DNA of 64,000 bases from Ailurus styani (taxonomy: Eukaryota > Chordata > Mammalia > Carnivora > Ailuridae), in contig LNAC01000019.1 in NCBI GenBank assembly GCA_002007465.1, positions 1,786,344 through 1,850,343 of the forward strand, read 5' to 3'. Position numbers and translations under genes: made by a program. A model generated the notes under the pieces. It ran no database searches, was not told the DNA's origin, and was given only the letters and a program-made list of their open reading frames with translations. Below are positions 11,313 through 22,051 of the stretch, piece by piece. Position 1 is the first letter of the stretch; every line of letters starts with the position of its first letter.

Positions 11313-12212
11313 TTATCCCTCAAAAAGATAGACTTAGGTTCTAACCCCTAATGTCTTAGAACATAACTGTTTTTAAAACATACCTGGGATTTATTTCAAT
11401 CAGGTATGGTAAGACACACAGATAGGGAAATGACTTGAAGGAAGAGTTTTATACTTATACCCCCTAGAAACAGGAGGCATGGTAAGCCAGCGTCAGCCAA
11501 GAGGCAGAGGGAAGAAGGGGGAAAATGTGGGTAAGAGGCTTTATTGTGTTTTCCATGTGAAGGAAGAGGTGAGGCAGAGTGAGCAGACTCAGGATTGGTT
11601 GGTTGGAATTATTTTAGCAGGCTTTGGAGCACAGAGGCTCTGCCGAGACATCCGGTAGCAGGCCCTGAGGTGATCAGAGCAGGAGAATATGGACTTGGAG
11701 TGTAAGAGCCCAAAGACAGAGTCAGGGAGAGAAAATGGGTTCTGGATTGGTTGGCATATGGGAAGCATGCTCAGTTTACTATCTCAAGGAATTGGTTAGC
11801 CCCAGAAAGGGTGTTCTCCCCAGGATCAGTAAAGCCCCAGATGTCAAAACATCAGAATAAAAAGACATGCTTAACATAATGAGCTTATTTGGTAATAGAG
11901 TCATTGCAGAAGCCATCAGTTAAGATGAGATCATACTGGAGTAGAGCGGTCCTTTAATCTCGTACGTCTAGTGCCCTTATAAGACAACAAAGACACAAAG
12001 GGAAGGTGGCCATATGAAGATAGACGCATGGGAGACCACCACGTGACAGTGAAGGCAGAGACTGGAGTGACGTATGTACAAACCAAGAAATGCCAAGGAT
12101 AGGTGGGAACCACCACATGCCAGAAGAGGTAAGGAAAGAGCCTTCCCTGGAGCCTTTAGAGGTCAGCCCTACCAACCTGCACCTTAATTTTAGACTTCCA
12201 TTCTTTAAAACT
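11313..12212 (+). mobile_element. MaLR-like LTR, interrupted
   Basis: Left part (to about 11365): ATCCCTCAAAAAGATAGACTT and CTAACCCCTAATGTC. Right part (from about 11879): TTTGGTAATAGAGTCATTGC, TAAGATGAGATCATACTGGA, GCCCTTATAAGACAAC, GAAATGCCAAGGATAGGTGG. This matches the order I remember for MLT-type MaLR LTRs. A second LTR-like element sits between the halves. Confidence 0.6.
11366..11872 (+). mobile_element. LTR-like element nested in the MaLR-like copy
   Basis: A stretch of about 507 bases with internal GATTGGTTGGCATATGGGAA and AATTGGTTAGCCCCAGAAAG splits the surrounding MaLR-like sequence at matching consensus points and is flanked by AACATA on both sides (11360-11365, 11873-11878). It looks like a carnivore ERV solo LTR, but I cannot name the family and the ends are not certain. 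Confidence 0.5.
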
Positions 12213-12252
12213 GTGAGTGAGTGAGTGAGTGAGTGAGTGAGTGAGTGAGTGA
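12212..12252 (+). repeat. (GTGA)n microsatellite
   Basis: About ten uninterrupted copies of GTGA, followed at 12262-12277 by a short (TGAC)n run. Confidence 0.97.
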
Positions 12253-13024
12253 ATTTACTTACTGACTGACTGACTGATTGAAGCTATTCAGCAACCCTAG
12301 GGAACTAACACACTCACTTTTTCCCTTAGGCTCTGGAATGAATTATCCATGGCTCTTATTAGCAACATGCCCAAATTCCCTTTATCGTGTTCTTGACAGA
12401 AAATATCAAATCAATAAAATGATTATTGAGACCTCCACTAGAATTTTCAGAATTCAAACAACTGATGAAAATTCAGTGAGCAGTTAAGGCCACAGAAAGG
12501 ACAATATGGACTGCATGGAGTCACATGGAGAGCTGGCAGAAGCTGAGGAAGGGTTTCACGTAAGGGAGAATATTGGAGTTGGGTCCTCAAGAACAGGGAA
12601 GAATTTCAAGCAAGGCAGAAATGAGGAGTTAGGGACACACTCCAGATTCTGCAAACAGGATGAGAAAATGCACAGCCTACACAGAGAGAGCACCTTAAGC
12701 TTATGGAAAGTCCAAAGCCAAACTCTGGTATGTAAAAGCTACTCTGAAGAATCTGTCTTTATTGTTGGCTTCTAAATCAGTCACCGTAAGTAAGGCTGGG
12801 AAGAGATATGAACAGAGTCAAGTTTGGGGAGATATACCTGACGTTTTTGGAGGATGGATTCGAATGGGGAAAAAAGCAAATCAGGAGGGAAACACTATTT
12901 GGGCAAGAAGTAATGATGAGGCAGGAAGAGGGGCGGGTGGTAGAATTACAGGTAAGGAAGTAGAGCCTGGCAGACAGGCATCATAATTGCTATTTCCAGC
13001 TGACAGCAAGAGCAAGATACCTAC

Positions 13025-13190
13025 TAACAGAGGGTTTGGGGCCTTAGTTCCTCATCTGCAAAATGAAGTTAACAGCACTATCTCCAAAGGGCATTATGAG
13101 ATGCAGGGAGGTAACACCTGCAAAAAGTCAAGCACCAGTGGTGGGCACAACAGGCGCTCCATCGCTGTTAGCCATCATCTCTGCTGTTGT
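13025..13190 (+). mobile_element. MIR 3' half
   Basis: CCTTAGTTCCTCATCTGCAA, AATGAAGTTAACAGCAC, GGGCATTATGAGATGCA and CAAGCACCAGTGGTGGGCAC follow the MIR core and tail in plus orientation. Confidence 0.65.
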
Positions 13191-13924
13191 TTGCACTTAC
13201 TCTTACTACATGAGAGCTCCTATGGAATACACAGAATTGACAGGATCTAGCTGCAGACCAGCCATGGATCAGAAGGAAGGAGGCAAAGATGACCAGTGTT
13301 TCATGCCTGGGTTATGCGGTACTGTGGTCAGTCCCACGGACAGACGGGAGCAGAGGAGACAAGGCTGATTTGACGGGGACAATGTTGGCGGGAGTGATGG
13401 AGGAAGGGATGTGCAAGGGGCAGATATCTAACAGGGAGCTGGGAATGGCGGGAGGCATTAGAGATGAAGGGAGCAATATTCTCCGGAGGGGTGGGGGGAC
13501 CTCCAGCACATGGCCAAGGTTGCCTGACCCCAGAAAGCTAACAGAGCGTCCTGTGAGGAAAAGAGCTCCATCAACGTTCAGTGGAGATGTCAATGGGGGC
13601 TAAACAAAGCACAGGAGGAGGAAGAGGAGGGAGAGCCAGGAGGTTCAATGTCATGAAAAAGTCAAATGAGAAGAAACAGGCAAGGCCTGGGTAGCCAGTG
13701 GTATCAAGAGTTAACGAGAGACTGAGGAAGAGCAAGACTGGGAGGGGGCCTGGACACCCACCACTAAGCTGGCCAGCTGGGAGTCCCTCTCTAGTGATAC
13801 AAGCAGGTTAATGAGTGAGTGGCTAGAAGGGACAGAGAGAGTGGGATTTCAGACCATTCATTCAAAAATCAAGAAACAGAAGGGAAGGGGGAAGAGTGGT
13901 AAAGATCAAGAAAGGGGAATTTGT

Positions 13925-14560
13925 TTTTATTGAAATATAACTGACATATTACATTATATGTACAACATGATTCAATATTTGTATATATTGCTAGATGACC
14001 ACCACAATACACCTAGTTAACATCCAATACCACGCAGTTATATATCTTTTTCTTGGGATCAGAACTTCTAAGATTGGGGCGCCTGGGTGGCTCCGTTGGT
14101 TAAGCGTCTGCCAGGATCATGGGATTGAGTCTCGCGTCAGGCTCCCTGCTCGGTGGGGAGTCTGCTTCTGCTTCTCCCTCTGTCCCTCCCCCCGCCCCAC
14201 TCATGCTCTCTCTCAAGCTCTATCCCAAATAAATATTTAAAAAAAGAGAAAAAAAGAACTTTGAAGATTTACTCTCTTAGCAACTTTCAAATACACAAAA
14301 CAGTATTATTAACTATAGTCACCATGCTGTGCGTTCCATCCTGATGACTTACTTATTTTATAACTGGAAGTTTGTACCTTCTATCTCCTTTCACCCATTT
14401 TGCCCACTTTCCAGCTCCTGGCAACCACCAATCTGTTCTCTGTATCTATCAGCTTGCTTGTTGTTTGTCTTTTCTAAGGTTCCACATGTAAGTGAGATAA
14501 TATGGTTTTTGTTTTCTTCTGATTTCAGAAACCTGTTTCTCAAAATGATGATGGTTTTAC
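13925..14560 (-). mobile_element. LINE-1 3' end, interrupted by a CanSINE
   Basis: TTATTGAAATATAACTGACAT, AACATCCAATACCACGCAG, TTATTAACTATAGTCACCAT and TTTCACCCATTTTGCCC are in the order of an antisense LINE-1 3' untranslated region. The CanSINE at 14076-14255 splits it. Confidence 0.75.
14076..14255 (+). mobile_element. CanSINE, internally deleted, inside LINE-1
   Basis: Head GGGGCGCCTGGGTGGCTCCG, then TTGGTTAAGCGTCTGCC joined directly to AGGATCATGGGATTGAGTC, so the usual GGCTCAGGTCATGATCTCAG part is missing. Tail AAATAAATATTTAAAAAAAG. Flanks AGAACTTCTAAGATT and AGAACTTTGAAGATT form an imperfect target-site duplication. Confidence 0.93.
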
Positions 14561-14599
14561 TTTTTCCGTACTATAAAAACTAAGTATCTGCTCTGTTAA

Positions 14600-15525
14600 A
14601 ATTTTAGAAAACGTACAGAAAACAACCCAGTAAAAGCAATCACTAATAATTTGAAATACATATAGTAGAGAAAGAACACACCATCAGACTACCATCAGAC
14701 TACTAACCAATCCAAAAAGAAAGAGACAATCCAAAAGAAAAACAGGCAAAAGACTGGAACAGGAATTTCAGGAAAAAGCTAGCCATGTGACCAATAAATA
14801 TATGAAAAAGTGCTAAATCTCATTATCAGGGAAATAAAATTAAAACTACAATGAGCTACTACTACTCACCTAGCAGAATGCCTTTAAAGGAATATAGTAC
14901 TAAGTTCTGGCAAGGATATGAAGTAAATGAAACTCTAGCTATGTGGGAATAATTAAATGGCACAATCACTTTGGAGAACTTTTTGGCAGCACATACTGAA
15001 GTTGAACACACACATTCCAACCCACAACCCAAAAATTCTACTCAAAACCAAGAGAAATGCACATAAACGTTCACTAAAGACACATTTTAGAATGTTCACA
15101 GCAGTAGCACTACTGATAATCCAAAACCACTCAAGTCTCATCAAGAGAACCGATAAATGCACTGTAGTGTGTTCGTACAAAGGAATCCCATACCACAAGG
15201 AGTGAGAATGAACTGCTGATTCACTCAGCACGGAGGAATGTCACACGATGAGCAAAAGAAGCTGAAAGCAAAAGAGGGTATTGGATGATTCCATTTAGAT
15301 ACAATGCAAATGCAGCAACCCTAACCTCTGGACCTATGGTGCCAAAAGTCGGGGGAGTGCTCGTATGTCAAAGGGACCATGTGGGTGTGAAAAAGGATTT
15401 CTGGGGCTCTGACCATATCTTATTTCTTGATCCAGGGCTGATTACATGGCTATCTTAACATGTGAAAATTCATTAAGCTGTATACTTATTATTCACGTAC
15501 ATTTATATTACACTTCAACAAAAAG
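14600..15525 (+). mobile_element. Old LINE-1, late ORF2 and 3' region
   Basis: The order ATCTCATTATCAGGGAAATAA, GGCAAGGATATGAAGTAAAT, TCACTTTGGAGAACTTTTTGG, GAATGTTCACAGCAGTAGCA, ATGATTCCATTTAGATAC, TTTATATTACACTTCAACAA matches degraded LINE-1 in sense orientation; all reading frames are broken. Antisense to ARHGAP10. Confidence 0.8.
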
Positions 15526-15922
15526 TTCACTTACATTAAGCTACCCGTAATAAATCTCACCCTAACTGAGGCTGGTAAATTTTAGGTTTAATCCCTTCAG
15601 AATTTGGCTTCCTTTTTTCAAAATGAAACGTGTGAACCACCTATTTCATTTAATGTACCATGAACATCTCTCCATGGCATTAAAAGGAGCACCACACCAT
15701 CAATTCTATGAACACCTGAGTTCCTTCCAGTGACTGTACAGGTAAATCTGTTCCAGTTTATACTTCCAACAGTAATGTTTTACAGTGAGGAATGAGATTT
15801 CAGGACACAGGACACAGTTGTTGCTAAAGACAAAGGAAGCAAAAAGGCTAAGAAATGAAAAGGCATCTGATAAAGAATACAAATAATCAAATCATATTAC
15901 ATAATGAAAACTCTCAGATACA

Positions 15923-16111
15923 GGGGTGCTGGGGTGGCTCAGTTAAGTGTTTGCCTTCAGCTCAGGTCATGATTTCAGGGTCCTGGGATCAAGCCCCGCA
16001 CTGGGCTCCGCACTCAGTGAGGAGTCTACTTCTCCATCTCCCTCTACCTGCCGCTCCCCCTACTTGTGCTGTCTCTCTCAAATAAATAAAATCTTAGGGG
16101 GAAAAAAAAAC
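15923..16111 (+). mobile_element. CanSINE with target-site duplication
   Basis: Degraded head GGGGTGCTGGGGTGGCTCAG, then GCTCAGGTCATGATTTCAGG, CT-rich run and CAAATAAATAAAATCTTAG tail. Flanked by CTCTCAGATACA (15911-15922) and CTCTTAGATACA (16112-16123), 11 of 12 identical. Confidence 0.95.
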
Positions 16112-16169
16112 CTCTTAGATACAGACCAAATTTGTCACTGAAAACAAAAGTACAACTATCTAGAGAGTT

Positions 16170-16622
16170 AGTAAGGAATATCACTCAGCCATAAAAACAG
16201 ATGAGATCTTGGCATTCGCAACAACATAGATGGACCTAGAGGGATGAAATCAGTCAGCAGAAAAATACCATATGACTTCATTTAAATGTGTAATCTAAAA
16301 AACAAAAACAAATGAACAAAAAATGCAGAAACAGACTCATAAACACAGAGAACAAACAGGTGGCTGTGGGAGAGAGGCAGGTAGGGAGATGGGTAAAATG
16401 GGTGAAGGGGAGTAGAAGGTATAGGCTTCCAGTTACGGAATGAATAAGTGAGGGGGATGAAAGGTACAGCACAGGGCATGTAGTCAATGATACGGTGACA
16501 GACGGTGCCTCACGTGTAATGATTATAGTATAACAAATAGACTTGTCAAATCACTGTGTTGTATATTTGAAACTAATGTAACACCATGTGTCAATACTTC
16601 GTATACAATACTTTAAAAAAAC
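16170..16622 (+). mobile_element. LINE-1 3' end
   Basis: ATCACTCAGCCATAAAAACA, CATAGATGGACCTAGAGGG, ACCATATGACTTCATTTAAA, ATTATAGTATAACAAATAGA and TGTATATTTGAAACTAATGTAA are the ordered features of a LINE-1 ORF2 end and 3' untranslated region, sense on the plus strand. Confidence 0.8.
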
Positions 16623-17211
16623 ACAAATTAGGTGATAAATTATAATCAAGTTTTTGTCTGGAGTTAAAACCAAGAAAATACCTTACTAAATCAAAGTTGG
16701 AGAAAAATGAAAGAATTTTTTTTAAAAATAACATTTTCAATTCACAGCTTTAATTTAAAAAAAACTAAAGTAGGGGGAAATTTAAAGTCAGGACTCTGAA
16801 AAATAATAAAAATAATTCCAAAGGAAGAAAAAGATAACTGCCTATGATAAGAATTTCATGCATTCAAAAACTGAAAATTTTATAAAACTTTGCACTAAAA
16901 AGCTACCTCTAGCTGATGTTGTCTACCTTGTCATTAATAATCATTTCCCTCTAAAGAAAATCTAATTTTAATATTTGGGGATTTATTACTTATTCAGAAA
17001 CACAAGCTAGAGAAATCATTTCCCACTCTCTAAGGTTAAGGTTCTTCATTTCTAAAAACAGTAGAATCAGTTTTGAAAAATAGAATCAAAGTCTTCCACT
17101 CCCTTCTTTGAGTGCTTCTCCCACATCCATCTTCATTTGAAATCACACACGCATTTTTCCCAAGCCTGCTCTTTCCCCTCTTTCAAAAAGAAGGGTATTT
17201 GGAAGTAAGGC

Positions 17212-17405
17212 ACTTTTTTCATATTTATTTATTTATTTTGGGGAGGGTAGGGGCATGGAGCAGAGGAAGAGAGAGAATCTCCAGCAGATTCCCCGCTGAA
17301 CACAGAGCCCGATGCGGGTTCGATCCCAGGACCCTGAGATCATGACCTGAGCTGAAATCAAATCAAGAGTCAGATGCTTAACGGACTGAGCCACCCAGGC
17401 AGCCC
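17212..17405 (-). mobile_element. CanSINE with 12-bp target-site duplication
   Basis: Reverse CanSINE: (ATTT)n-type left end, TTCGATCCCAGGACCCTGAG, ATCATGACCTGAGCTGAAAT and GGACTGAGCCACCCAGGCAG. Direct repeats TGGAAGTAAGGC at 17200-17211 and 17406-17417. Confidence 0.95.
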
Positions 17406-17656
17406 TGGAAGTAAGGCTTTTAAAGTAAAACTACTTCTTTCTCCATTTTATTTTAACATTAATCAGAAATCCCTACTAAATGGGCATTTCCACGTGGTTG
17501 CGACATAATAACTTTAGGCACTCAAAAGAAGTTTTCTAAATGATAAATTACATAATTAGATAAATTATCTTCAGGGGCTTATGCTATATGCATTTCATTT
17601 TAATTTATATAAATTATATAATGAAAAGCGTAACTTTTTTTAAATCTAGGATACTG

Positions 17657-17875
17657 GGCGCCTGGGTGGCTCAGTGGGTTAAAGCCGCTGCCTTCGGCTC
17701 AGGTCATGATCCCAGGGTCCTGGGATCGAGGCCCGCATCGGGCTCTCTGCTCAGCGGGGAGCCTGCTTCCTCCTCTCTCCTCTCTCTCTGCCTGTCTCTC
17801 TGCCTGCCTCTCTGCCTACTTGTAATCTCTCTCTGTGTGTGTCAAATGAATAAAAAAAAAAAAAAATAAATAAAT
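17657..17875 (+). mobile_element. Young CanSINE, mustelid-type, 15-bp TSD
   Basis: GGCGCCTGGGTGGCTCAGTG, then GGTTAAAGCCGCTGCCTTCG, GGTCATGATCCCAGGGTCC, then CTGCCTGCCTCTCTGCCTAC and TTGTAATCTCTCTCTGTG, ending in poly(A) with an (AAAT)n part. Perfect direct repeat AAATCTAGGATACTG at 17642-17656 and 17876-17890. The TTAAAGCC and GCCTACTTG features mark the subfamily I know from mustelids. Confidence 0.97.
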
Positions 17876-18841
17876 AAATCTAGGATACTGAATTAATCAT
17901 AACACCAGATTCCTAACATATGCCAGGGAATTAGTTTACTGTAATACCAAAGCATTTTTAATTGTGAAACTAAAAATCAGCATCCACAACACTTAATGTC
18001 TATGATGCTGTGCCAACGAACTGAGACTGAAAAAGATATGATCATAGCTTACTGGAGCTTATCAAAGATACCCAGGCAGATAAATATTAAATTATTTCAA
18101 TATTTAAATGTCATAAGTCAATAGTGCTATAATTTTAAGAAAGTATTAGGGGTGTTCATCCAAACACTACCCAAGGTACTTCACTCAACAGCCATCAAGT
18201 ATCTAAGTTCTTCTATGGGTGACCCTATCCATTGGGAAATGAATATATCCAGCTAAAATAGCTTGATGTCATTAGGAATTCAATTCCTTTAATGTCCAGG
18301 TTTCCAAGTCCTTCCCAACTAAGACCACATGATTTTCCTGCTTCTCATGCAGGTTTACCAACTAGGACAGCACATTCCAGTTAGGCAAATACCAATGCCC
18401 TAGATCCTCTAACAGTTATATTTTTCATCATAAGTGACTTAAGAGATTCATGATTATGATTTTGCTTCCCAGGTAACTTGACTACTGAAAGAAAACATAC
18501 AGAAGATAGCAAGATAAGTATTCTTGGTCAGGAGGAAAATATTTTTGTATGATGCCATATTAGGCATCCAAGCTTTGGTGGTCATTCTCAGGCTAAGCTC
18601 AACATGAGTCTAATCCTGAATGGGTCCAATTTTTATCAATATGATATATCAAGAACTCTGAGCCTGAAAGGCTAAGACACAGACCATGAACCAACATTCT
18701 CAGAGGTAATACATCCAGGTAGATACCTAATAGCCTTCCCTAGATGGGCACAATCTTTTGCATTCCTGCACAGACCAAGTAAACTAGGTTTTCATCTTAT
18801 GAATTTATATACTAAGAGTTCATTATATTTTCTCACAAGAT

Positions 18842-19455
18842 GGATGGTATGAAATAATAAATATATATTGGTCTCTGCTTCTGGTTCCTGACATAGAACT
18901 CCTAAAAGTCTTGTAAATAGGAGTGCTCAGGGAATCTTGTGTCCTAATATTTAGTCTTTGATTCTAGCTCCTGACACAAAGCTCCGACAACCTCCATAAT
19001 TTCGTAAGTGATAGGAGTGTCTGACGCCAAGCTCTTAACTCCTTTGGAATTTCCTGGATGATAAGATCATCTTTTATTCAAATGAGGTGACTTCTGATGG
19101 GCTCCCAGACGGGGGTGGGGGGCAGGTCATCAGAAACACCAAGCCATAATTAGAAGTTTAGAATTTTCAGTCCCACCTCCCATTCTTCCGAGAGGGAGAG
19201 AGGCTGGAAATGGAGTTCATAATCCATCATGCCCACATAGTAACACCTCCACAAAGACAGTAGAGTCTGGTGAACTTCGGAGTGGGTGAACACATCTACA
19301 TGCCCAGAGGGTGCCACACCCCAGCTCCACAAGGACAGAAGCTTCTGCACTCAGGACACTTCTGGATCTCACCTTACATATCTCTTCATCTGGCTCTTTG
19401 TCCATATCCTCTATCATATCCTTTATTATATAATAACCTGGCAAATACAACAGAA
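18842..19455 (+). mobile_element. LTR-like element, copy 1
   Basis: Shares ordered blocks with 61842-62645: ATTGGTCTCTGCTTCTG, GTTCCTGACATAGAACTCC, GAGGGAGAGAGGCTGGAAATG, TAATCCATCATGCCCACATAG and CATATCTCTTCATCTGGCTC. A TG start, late AATAAA-like words and two dispersed copies suggest an endogenous-retrovirus-type LTR. The first roughly 110 bases appear twice in diverged form. Family not assigned. Confidence 0.55.
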
Positions 19456-20212
19456 GCCTACAGAGAAGAAAACTGAGGAGAGAAAATAAAGGGACCCAAG
19501 AGAAACCTCCAGAACTCTCAGGGGGGAGCAAAAAGAGACCATCTCAACAGCCCAGAACAGATGGAAACCACCACACGTGACTGAAAGGAATAAAAAATTA
19601 GTTTCCATGCCGGTGTGAGAAGCAGTAACAAAGACTGGCGATGCTTGATAATTTTAGCAGTCAGCTCTGCTAACAGACACTTTCACACAACAAGGTCATC
19701 TGTGCCATTGTTAATGGAAAATGACAGCCTGACTACAATCTCAATTTTCCAACAATATTCAAAAGGGGAGACTAATTTTGACCACCTGACTTCTGTAACT
19801 GTTTTTATGTAATTCTTGCAAGTCCATGTGCAGAAGAGCAGAGAATTTGCTCCCACACTCTTTCCTAAGAGAGGCACAGTGAGGACTGAGGAGGGTACTC
19901 ACAGAGACTCAAATAAAAAAATTAAAGTCCACACTAGGAATACTGGATACACCCATTTAACACATGTACTTTTTCTCATTAAAGAAGGTAACTACAGGTC
20001 CTGTTCCAACCGCAACTCCACTTGGGTGCAAACACATGCCAATAATTACAGTAGCTATAGTATTTCTCTGGAACAGGCCTGTTATTCAAATCATTGTGGA
20101 GACTCTTTCACAGCATCCCCAGAAAGTCGGGAGGCCAAACACTAGGCGCCAGGCTAGCAGGTGATGCTACCGTCTCTTCTACCACATCGCTCAAGGACGG
20201 CCTCGACAAGCT

Positions 20213-20423
20213 GTTTTTTTTTTTTTTTTAAGATTTTATTTATTTATTTGACACAGAGAGAGAGATTACAAGTAGGCAGAGAGTTAGGCAGAGAGACAGG
20301 GAGAGGAGGAAGCAGGCTCCCTGCCGAGCAGAGAGCCCCATGCGGGCCTCGATCCCAGGACGCTGAGATCATGACCTGAGCCGAAAGCAGAGGCTTTAAC
20401 CCACTGAGCCACCCAGGCGCCCC
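20213..20423 (-). mobile_element. Young CanSINE, mustelid-type
   Basis: Poly(T), AAGATTTTATTTATTTATTT, GACACAGAGAGAGAGATTAC, AAGTAGGCAGAGAGTTAGGC, TCGATCCCAGGACGCTGAG, GGCTTTAACCCACTGAGCCA, CCCAGGCGCCCC. Same subfamily as 17657-17875 and 51979-52189. The flanks share only CAAGCT. Confidence 0.96.
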
Positions 20424-21509
20424 AAGCTCTTTAAATTCCTTTCCTACCACCACAGACTCCATTACCACTCACAAGTTCCTGCCTCTTACGAAGTCTTCAT
20501 CTGGTAAAAATCATTGACATTAGAATTTCAAACACACCGGCTTCAGTTGCAAGGCGTGATAATCATAATGACACTAACTTGTGGTAATTTAATACTTTAC
20601 TCCATAATCACTTTATCTTTCTCCCATTCAAAGGATTCTAGATGAAAATTGGCACTCTTCTGCTTTTTCCAGTCTCTGAGGCGAACAACATGAAACAATT
20701 GTCCTCCAACTGGAGTTTAATTTCTTTTCCCCTGTTTGCCAAAAATGCCACAGGGAAGGAATCAAAACAACTAAGCATTTGCTTGAGTTTTTGCCAAGAA
20801 AACTTTCCCCCCACTTCCTTGCTCAAACAAATTCCCTTTAAAAGAAAAAAAAAATCCTCTTCCACGTAAAAACAGAAGTGGGTAGACCCATATTTTTGCC
20901 TTTTCCGAAGGTCAATTTTATAGGCACAGTCTGGTTGTGCCTACACATTGCTTCTATCTGTAACACACTAGGAACCTTTACGCTGGCTGCCCCAAAGACC
21001 TCACAAGAAGATAATGTTTAAGGCAATGTCCGGGCAGCAGTAACACAGGGCCCAAAGGGACTGCTCTAAATTTTTCAACAGATTAAACTATGGAATACAT
21101 CCAAGGGGGAAGGGGAAAAAAAGGAAATAAAAATACAATTATAGCTACTGTCAGTGCACCTGTGAAAACCAATCCTGCAGGTTTTAGCCAGTGGAGAAAG
21201 GGTTTTGAATTTTAAATAAAGATCCCTATAATCTGTCAAGTGACTTCACATGTCTCAACCCTCATCTCCTTAACTATTAAATACCTCACACCAATGTATT
21301 ACAGACGACTCTGATGATTAAACACCATGTGTCAACACAAAAACTGAGGTGTATGAATAAGAGAGAAAACAAGACAGCTTCAAATGAGTATGACTCACAA
21401 AAAATTTAATCACAAATTAAAATTCTACCAACTATAGGCCTTTTTTATTTAACATTTTATCACATATAATTCACTCTCTATCGGATACTGTGTGGGCTTC
21501 TGGCATTAT

Positions 21510-21815
21510 CTCACATTACTCCTTCTGCCTGTAATTTCCATCTAAATATCTTTCTATGTAAAGCCATTTCCAACCTGCTAATCTCTCCAAATCTGCTAAT
21601 CTTCCCCAACCTTCTGCAAGTTAAATACTTCTATGTTCCCAAAGCGTTTTGCTCATGCCATGATTCTATGTTTTATGGGTTAATGGAAGGTGCGTGCGCC
21701 CCAATACTTGCTGGAGAATGGACTCCTGGGGGCAGAAATCCTTTCGGGGCTCCACATACCCAGTATCTATCAGTGATTAGCACACAGTAGGCAATAAATA
21801 AATGTGAATGAATGA
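21510..21815 (+). mobile_element. LINE-2 3' end
   Basis: TTACTCCTTCTGCCTGTAATT, then GGCAGAAATCCTTTCGGGGC and TAGCACACAGTAGGCAATAA, followed by AATGAATGAATGAATG, in the order of the LINE-2 3' end. Confidence 0.65.
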
Positions 21816-21992
21816 ATGAATGAATATATTAATAGTCCCTCTTTCTCACCCTCTAAAAGAGGAAGAGACTAAACATCTTCTAATGTGATTTCTATTGTTA
21901 ACACAGATTACAAGAACATTAAGCGAGATTTTTCATGTGGAAACTTTAGTTTAAACACACTGTCAACCACTACACCTCTACATAATACTTAC

Positions 21993-22051
21993 TGGCTGGA
22001 ACGATGAAATCTCCATGTAACTCATAGGTCATAAGAGGCTCCGGAAGACTC
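21993..22051 (-). CDS. ARHGAP10: ARHGAP10 exon: RhoGAP LPEPL segment
   Basis: This 59-base exon has minus-strand acceptor TTTCATACAG and donor GTAAGTATT. The first base completes the arginine of KQYLR, and the last base begins a lysine codon finished in the exon at 10803-10908. It encodes SLPEPLMTYELHGDFIVPA. The R-x-L-P-E-P-L motif is the most recognisable sequence of RhoGAP domains after the arginine finger and helps build the GTPase-binding face. The text MTYELHGDF is the part that most clearly points to ARHGAP10 over its paralogues. It is too short to appear as a long ORF, but borders and phases are unambiguous. Confidence 0.95.

Larger units (their letters stand above)
10909..21992 (-). 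other. ARHGAP10: ARHGAP10 intron (11.1 kb)
   Basis: Intron between the exons at 21993-22051 and 10803-10908. It contains nested LTR-like elements (11313-12212), a GTGA microsatellite, a MIR, a minus-oriented LINE-1 broken by a CanSINE (13925-14560), plus-oriented LINE-1 pieces, CanSINEs and an LTR-like element near 18842-19455. In 12280-13020, 13190-13920, 16630-17195, 17890-18840 and 19600-20160 I recognise nothing; the frames of 60-109 codons there lack family or splice support. Confidence 0.85.
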
